Assembly (NCBI GenBank): GCA_020086605.1
Contig: JACBWW010000038.1
Coordinates: forward strand, 6,762,250-6,826,249
DNA: 64,000 nt
Origin: Lanius collurio
Lineage: Eukaryota; Chordata; Aves; Passeriformes; Laniidae
Reading direction: 5' to 3'
Position 1 is the first letter of the stretch. Every line of letters starts with the position of its first letter. The notes under the pieces are model-generated. The model ran no database searches and was not told where the DNA came from. It saw only the letters and a program-made list of their open reading frames with translations. Below are positions 58,387-64,000 of the stretch, piece after piece. The position numbers were made by a program, and so were the translations under genes.

Positions 58387-60860
58387 AGTGATGCAGGTGG
58401 CCTATAACTGCCTGGCTGTCAGATCTTATACATCAAACTGGTGCTAAGTGAAAATATGTTAGAGGCATGGGGGGAAAATTGCCAGCAGTGTTTATAGGAT
58501 CAGGTGGAAGAGAGCTAGACAGCTTTAAAAGCAGCTTTTTGTGAAAGCTGTGGATGGCTCTTTAGAGATGCTTCTTTAGATTGTTTATGCCTTCATATGA
58601 GCAAAATCAGTTTTAAAGGGGGAAAATATATACAAATATCCATCATTTTTATGTCTTTGCTGCTTTCTCAAAGTCAAAATGATGGTGGTGTTAGCTGAAT
58701 TGGAAAAGAAATGGGAAGAACATCAAATACTTCTAGCTGACAGCTGAAGCAGGCTTTAGAGCCAAATAATAACTGAGGAAAAGATGATGATTCACTATTG
58801 TACCTCAGAGTTGCTAATAGAAAATTGTTCAGATTTAGAGATGTTAAAAAACCTAAAATTGTTAAATAGCACCTCAAAGTTGAGACGTCTTATAGAAATG
58901 TTTGTTAGATTTGCTATAATTTCTTTTCCAGAGCTGTTCTTTCTCATGGTTTTGTGGCCTATATTCTGTGAAGTTTCAAATAGATTCTGACTCTTATCCC
59001 CTCCCCTTTCCAGCTGACGGTACCTTTAAACTGCTGAGATTTACAGTAGTTCCTGACACTAAAATTAATCTGTGTCATTTTAGCAAGTCTCTCTTGCCTT
59101 GTACTAGCTATTGAAGTACCTTCCCTCTCTAATGGAGACAAACTCTTTGTGAAGACAGTAGTGAAAGTGATGGTGAAAAAATTAACTTCTATTTTTTTCA
59201 AATGTGAAGTGTTTGTTTCCTGCAGTTCTTTGTCTATGCGCATTTAGTTGGGTTTTGTAATTTACTTTGATCGGAAGTGCTACTTCATCTACTTCTGGGA
59301 GAGCCTATGGGAGACTTGCTTACCTCTTGTAGGTTTTAATTTCACCCTTGTAATTATTAATTGCATGCAATTGTGAGTTGAAGAACATCAGCCAAACAAT
59401 GTAAATGTTTTATCAGTTGAAGTTTATGATCCATATGATGTGGCTACAATTTTAAATAGGAAAAAAAAATACATATTTTTTAACTTCCTGGCTTAGTTCT
59501 TTCTAACCTGGTATTCAGCTTCTCTGCACTCCAGAACCCAGCGTTACATGTTTTGGTTTGATGTATTTCTGGGTTTGTAGATGATACAAATGTTTTTATT
59601 GCTAGTAGGAGGAACTTTTATTTTCATCAAAGTTCCCTACAGAGCATTTAACTGGAGTCAAATACTTACTTATGGATCTGTCAAGGATACTATTGATGTA
59701 GGGAGTTTTTTGATATTTATAATGCATTGGCAAAATTAAAACCTTTATACCATGTGTCTGGTAAAGATATATTGTATAAAGGGAAGTCTTGATCTGGATG
59801 AGAGTGGAGGAGCTTCTGGATTTGTTCTATTTTTCATCTCTGTGATTTTTTGGCCATTTTTTTGGCCAAGTTTTGACCAAGGTTAGGTCTTTATCCTTGT
59901 TCTAAATGTTTCAGTGTTTTAGACAAAAAATGAAGGCTAGGGTGGGAAAGGTCCTGCAGTTTAACAGTTTGCCCTGGCCAAGCAATCTCTTCCTTCTCTT
60001 AAATGGCCAGTATGTTTGCAAGAATTTTGGGGGGTTTGCCTGATTTTTCACTTTACTGATGGAAAGCATTACGTAAGGTAGATACTATGCACAAATGCAA
60101 GAACTGAGCAAGAAAGATTGGTATAGTAATGAGGGAGCAGTGTCAGATGGTTAGAGCACATGAAAAGAAATTGAGTACTGAGGTTTCCATTTCAAGATTT
60201 GCTGTTGGTGAATAGTGCAGGATGGAGAAGGAAATCAGCCTTTCCTATGCCTTAAACTGGAGAAGAAACAAAACCTGTAAAGATTATTTATTAGTGTTAC
60301 TAAAACTTTGAGACTCTTGCCTCAGAAGTGTTATGAAAGTGCATCTTTACCACTGACTGCTTAAGTATGTTAAGTATGAAAGCGTGCAGTGGTGTTGTAT
60401 ACCAAATGCTGGATGTTAGGTAATGGTACTCAAGTAACTCAACAGGCATCCCAGTAATCCATGAGAATTGCCTTCAGGGGGTGTTTACTGACAGAAAATA
60501 ATCTTAGCTGAGATTTTGGCTTCATTTGTAGTTGTCTTTAAAAGTACTATGGTGTCTTTAGATTTCATTCAGACCTCAAATGCATTAGACCAGCGTACAT
60601 AAAGATTTACATCTTTAATACAGCTTTGAGATCATTGAGAGCAAGAAAAGGCCCAGATGTGTGTGTATATATGAATTTTCTAGCTTAAGATAAAAAGACC
60701 ATGTTTAAGATGATGCCTTAATTCATGCGCTTGAGGTACTTCATTGTTTTTTTAATCATAGGTTGTTGGTACCAAATTAGCATTTTGTAATAGTTTTAGC
60801 ATTAGTATTCAGGACAAGTCTGGGTAGGAGTGGGTTATTTTTTTCAGTGTTTTTTGTTGT

Positions 60861-60885
60861 TTTTTTTTTTTTTTTTTTTTTTTTT
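60861..60885. repeat. T25 homopolymer
   Basis: Twenty-five T, flanked by TTGTT units. It could be the inverted tail of an unrecognised retroposed fragment or a plain simple repeat. Confidence 0.85.
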
Positions 60886-61779
60886 GTTGTTCTTCTTTTC
60901 CTCTTGAAGCTGGAACATAGAAATGGTTTGATGTGTATGTTTACAGTAGCCATACACAATTTTAAAGTGCAAAAATAGATGGAGAAATGTAGCTGCTCTA
61001 ACCATTTCCTGACTAAAAAGTTGGTCTGACTGGTGAACTGGACTTTTGTTTCTGGTGTTGTGAATCACATAACGCAGTTTAGATGTTAATTTGGAAGTAA
61101 CCAGAGAGTCTGGAGGCTGGAGGTTGGGAAGTGTTATTACCTCATTATCCATTGCTCAGGGTTAGCTGTAAGGTTTTGACCATCTGTACACACACACAGA
61201 GGAGAAAGGAAATGGACAATACAGATTACATATTTCAAGCCACTATGGATACCGATTAAGTTTGCCATTCATCACAGCAGGACAGAGCTCTCTGGTTCTG
61301 TCTCATCTTTACAGCTCAGAATAGTGGCTGCAGCTATTGCTTGCTGTAAACCCTTGCCTTTTAATGGGTGTTTTTACTAGGTGCTGACATCATGCTTTCT
61401 GTTTTGACGGTAAGCGATGTTTTCTCATCCCAGTTTTGCTGAAAAATTGGGACTTCTGACTTTTGAACAGTTTAATAATACTCTGTGTGGGAAATAATAA
61501 GTAAGAATACTATTATTCCATCCTCGAGTTTTTTAAAATACAATGCTATACCTAAATAATTAATAAGAAACCATTTCAGTCCTGGCACAAACAGGCTGTA
61601 GTGACATTGTGGTCATTGCAGCTACCCCAGTGCATGTTGTTCTACATTATTAGCAAAAACAATATGGCAGAAGCCATATGGTGGCATATGATGAGTTTTG
61701 TATTATGCTGTTTGCTGTGCTAACTCACGGGAAATATGTTTTTGTAATATCTTGTTCACTGTCAGCCATTTAAATTAGA

Positions 61780-62400
61780 GCAGATTGTTTGTTGGGTGAG
61801 TTGAAAGATGCTGCATCCCCGAGATGTTTCACATTTCAGCTGCTGTGCGCCGCGTTCCAGCAGCTCTCCTTCCGCTCCTGCAGTAAAGGGAGAAGCAAAC
61901 CGCAAGTACTGGAAGGTGCCTCCGAGAATCCAGCGCTACAGAACGGGGCGGGGGAGTTTCCTGTTGTAACAACAAAGCAAACAATCATCAGGGTGCTTGT
62001 CTGCCATAGAGGAGTGTCTCTGTTTGGGTGTGAGCTGTGTTTCCTGCCTCCCTTTGAATCAAGAATCGTTTATTTTGGATCTCTGAGGGTTTCTTTTCCC
62101 CTCTCTGTTAAAGCCTCCCTCCCCTTTCCTCCCTCCCCCTCCTTCCTGTCCCCCCCTTCCCAACATATCTCTCAGTGGGCAGGCTTTATCTAATGAAATC
62201 CTATGTCTAAGAACAATGGCATCTGCAAGAGTCACTTGCACAGCTTCAGTACAGCTGACAAGGACGTCTCTTGCTGCACGAACAAATAAATGCAGCAATG
62301 TACTTCTTTTAATTGGGTGAGTTGAAGGAAGTTTGGGCTCTGAAGCTGTGCAAAGGGAGAGACTGAAGTGGCACATCAGTCCCCTCTGCATATCCTTAAT
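61780..62400. promoter_or_regulatory. Candidate intronic enhancer or alternative promoter
   Basis: GC content rises above the surrounding intron. An Sp1-type GGGGCGGGGG lies near 61947, a forkhead-like AAACAAACAATC near 61976, and C-rich tracts at 62105-62160. Near-identical words TTGGGTGAGTTGAA flank the block, at about 61793 and 62313. No exon is recognised. Function is inference from composition and motifs only. Confidence 0.3.
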
Positions 62401-63665
62401 TTGTGAACTGCTTGGGATGTAGATACAGCCTTTTGTCTCCCTGGAAATGTCCCTTGCATGTTAGGTAGTACTGGAAATAAATGCAGATCAGGGTATGTTT
62501 AGAGGTGATGCCACTGGGCACTCCTGAGTTGGAAATGGGGGAGAAGAGCAGAGATTTAATACCCCAGGGTGTATTTTTAGCTCTCAGATTTCCTATGTTA
62601 CAATATTGGAGCACACACAATTTCCTGCGTTAAACTCAGTGCTAAGCAGAGCGTGCCTGCCACATCCATTTGCAACTGCTTAGCATGAGCCTTAATACTG
62701 AGACACGTGCCACTTAAACCAAGTGGCTGTGTCTACTGCCAAGAGCCTTAAATCCACTCGTGGTTAGTGTACTTTCTTGCGCAGTTAGCCTGGCCTAGTT
62801 TAGCTTGTTTACAAAGAGATAAGGCAGTTCAGGCATTGCTAGGGCTGTAGGGGCATAGGAGGTAGCCCTCTGGACCAGTCTCTATTCACCAAGTCCATGT
62901 TCCCTTGCACAAAACAGTAAGAAAAGGCAGGACTTATGAATGGTGAGCCCTCCACACATGGCAGATGGGCAGAGCTTCCTCCTTTAAAAATTGCTTCTGG
63001 TCCAGGTGTGTCCTTTTCCTAGAGTTTGCTTTTTGTTGTTTTGGGGGTTTTTGGTTTTTTTTTTTTAATATTGCTGCTCTTCAGGAGCCTAACAAAGTTT
63101 CCCTCTCTTGTGTCAGCCTTTGTCTCCTTTGTTCTGCCAGTGATGCCAACCCTGACATGCTGTCAGTTCCAGTGCAGCTGTGGCACAAAACAAAGGGAAC
63201 CAGAGCTTGTGCTTTTACATGACCATCATTCACCTGATCAACATGTGCCCTGGAGCAGGCAGAGGAAAGCCAAAACTTTTCACATGTTACCAAGAAGCTG
63301 TAGCTGTGGTGATTTATCCTGGCTTTAAGATGGGTAAAAATTGCAGTGAAGGTGGAGCAGTTACATAGTCCATTCTCAGGACTGACAGACATTCTGTGTC
63401 TCAGAGTTTCAGCTCTCTTTGAGAGCACATCCCAAAGCTTGGGCTTTATCAGGCCATGACTGTCATGCCAGCTTGATGGGTACGCCACATGCCTTTAGAT
63501 TACCATGTGCCAGTGAGAGGAACTCTTCTTTCTGTCTGCCTGGAAATGCCCTTGCACAGTAGAGGCAATAATAAATATGCTCAAGAAGAAAACATGCCTG
63601 CCCTCGGGAGCCAGGGTGAAGAACTTCCGCAACTGAGGGTTTTTTGATTCCTTCTAGCAGTAATG

Positions 63666-63940
63666 GAAGAATCACGGAATCAATTAGATTGGAAAAGACC
63701 TCTGAGATCATTGAGTACAACCTACGACCTAACACCTAACCAGACCATGGTGCTAAGTGCCATATCCAGTCCTTCCTTAAACACCTCCAGGGGCGGTGAT
63801 TCTACCACCTCCCTGGAAAGTCCATTCCAACTTTCACCCTTTCTGTGAATAAATTCTTCCTAACATCCAACCTAAAACTCCCTTGGTGCAGCTTAAGACT
63901 GTGTCCTCTCATCCTGTCCCTAAAGAAAAGAAAGGTAAAA
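63666..63940 (-). mobile_element. CR1 LINE 3' part, antisense
   Basis: Begins 'gaatcacggaatcaattagattggaaaagacctctgagatcat', followed by 'tccttaaacacctccaggg', 'ccaccacctccctgg'-like, 'aataaattcttcctaacatccaacctaaa' and 'gactgtgtcctctcatcctgtc', the full inverted order of the CR1 3' end. This is the longest of the young CR1 copies here. Confidence 0.92.
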
Positions 63941-64000
63941 AAGCCACTGCCTAAGTAGCAGAGGAGGTGATGATGATAGTGGTGATTTACAAAGCTTTTG

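Larger units (their letters stand above)
31804..64000 (+). other. MAML3 intron 1, first 32 kb; no further exon seen
   Basis: Mammalian MAML3 has a very long first intron. Here no second exon (which would start near LQETVKRKLEG) is found, so the intron runs past the window edge. Stretches 33.4-40.9, 41.1-45.3, 49.1-58.3, 58.4-60.8 and 62.4-63.6 kb are AT-rich, single-copy-looking sequence with only chance open frames (the largest, 147 codons, at 38752-39195) and scattered simple repeats. Items that can be named are listed separately. Confidence 0.85.

Overview
The window is vertebrate nuclear DNA and almost certainly from a bird, probably a songbird. The evidence is several CR1 LINE tails (young and very old), avian-type class III (ERVL-like) LTRs, class II (ERVK-like) LTR elements with 6-bp target duplications, no Alu or L1 sequence, and an exon matching the vertebrate mastermind-like gene MAML3. 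It is gene-poor. The only certain cellular coding sequence is MAML3 exon 1 at 31360-31803 (+), which encodes the 148-residue N-terminal Notch/CSL-binding region and ends in a canonical splice donor. Everything from 31804 to 64000 is the start of MAML3 intron 1, with no further exon seen. The exon lies in a CpG island of about 3.3 kb (30078-33370) whose upstream edge is hidden by a 323-base assembly gap (29755-30077).

The left part (1-31 kb) is the 5' flank of MAML3 and is rich in retroelements. The most striking object is a compact, structurally complete endogenous retrovirus at 3338-5651. It has two nearly identical LTRs of about 242 bp, a 6-bp target duplication (AGTGAC), a primer binding site that fits tRNA-Ala, a short gag-like remnant and a polypurine tract. 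In place of normal gag-pol-env it carries a captured cellular Y-box (cold-shock domain) gene, in a long open frame at 3908-5194. A related solo LTR with its own perfect 6-bp duplication (GTTCTG) lies 1.6 kb upstream. At 6.47-7.02 kb is an orphan CpG island with a CTCF-like motif and a consensus CRE nearby. It may be the promoter of the divergent upstream neighbour, which in mammals is SCOC, but that is inference.

From 15 to 24 kb there is a retroelement cluster: a possible degenerate LTR (about 15.3-15.7 kb), a 915-bp solo LTR with a perfect 5-bp duplication (16145-17059), an ERVL-type LTR (20039-20499, minus), an ancient 1.2-kb CR1 (20870-22125, plus), an antisense CR1 scrap, and a second ERVL-type LTR (22369-23945, minus). 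The last is swollen by a 12-copy, 40-bp minisatellite organised in a 200-bp higher-order repeat. From 24 to 29.7 kb I see mostly single-copy AT-rich DNA.

Inside MAML3 intron 1 the visible items are G-runs just after the exon, three CR1 tails, a 140-bp sequence present twice 3.4 kb apart (one copy embedded in a long pyrimidine tract), a consensus RFX X-box, simple repeats, and a GC-richer block at 61.8-62.4 kb that could be an enhancer or alternative promoter. All identifications rest on reading the sequence and recalled family knowledge; no database search was run.
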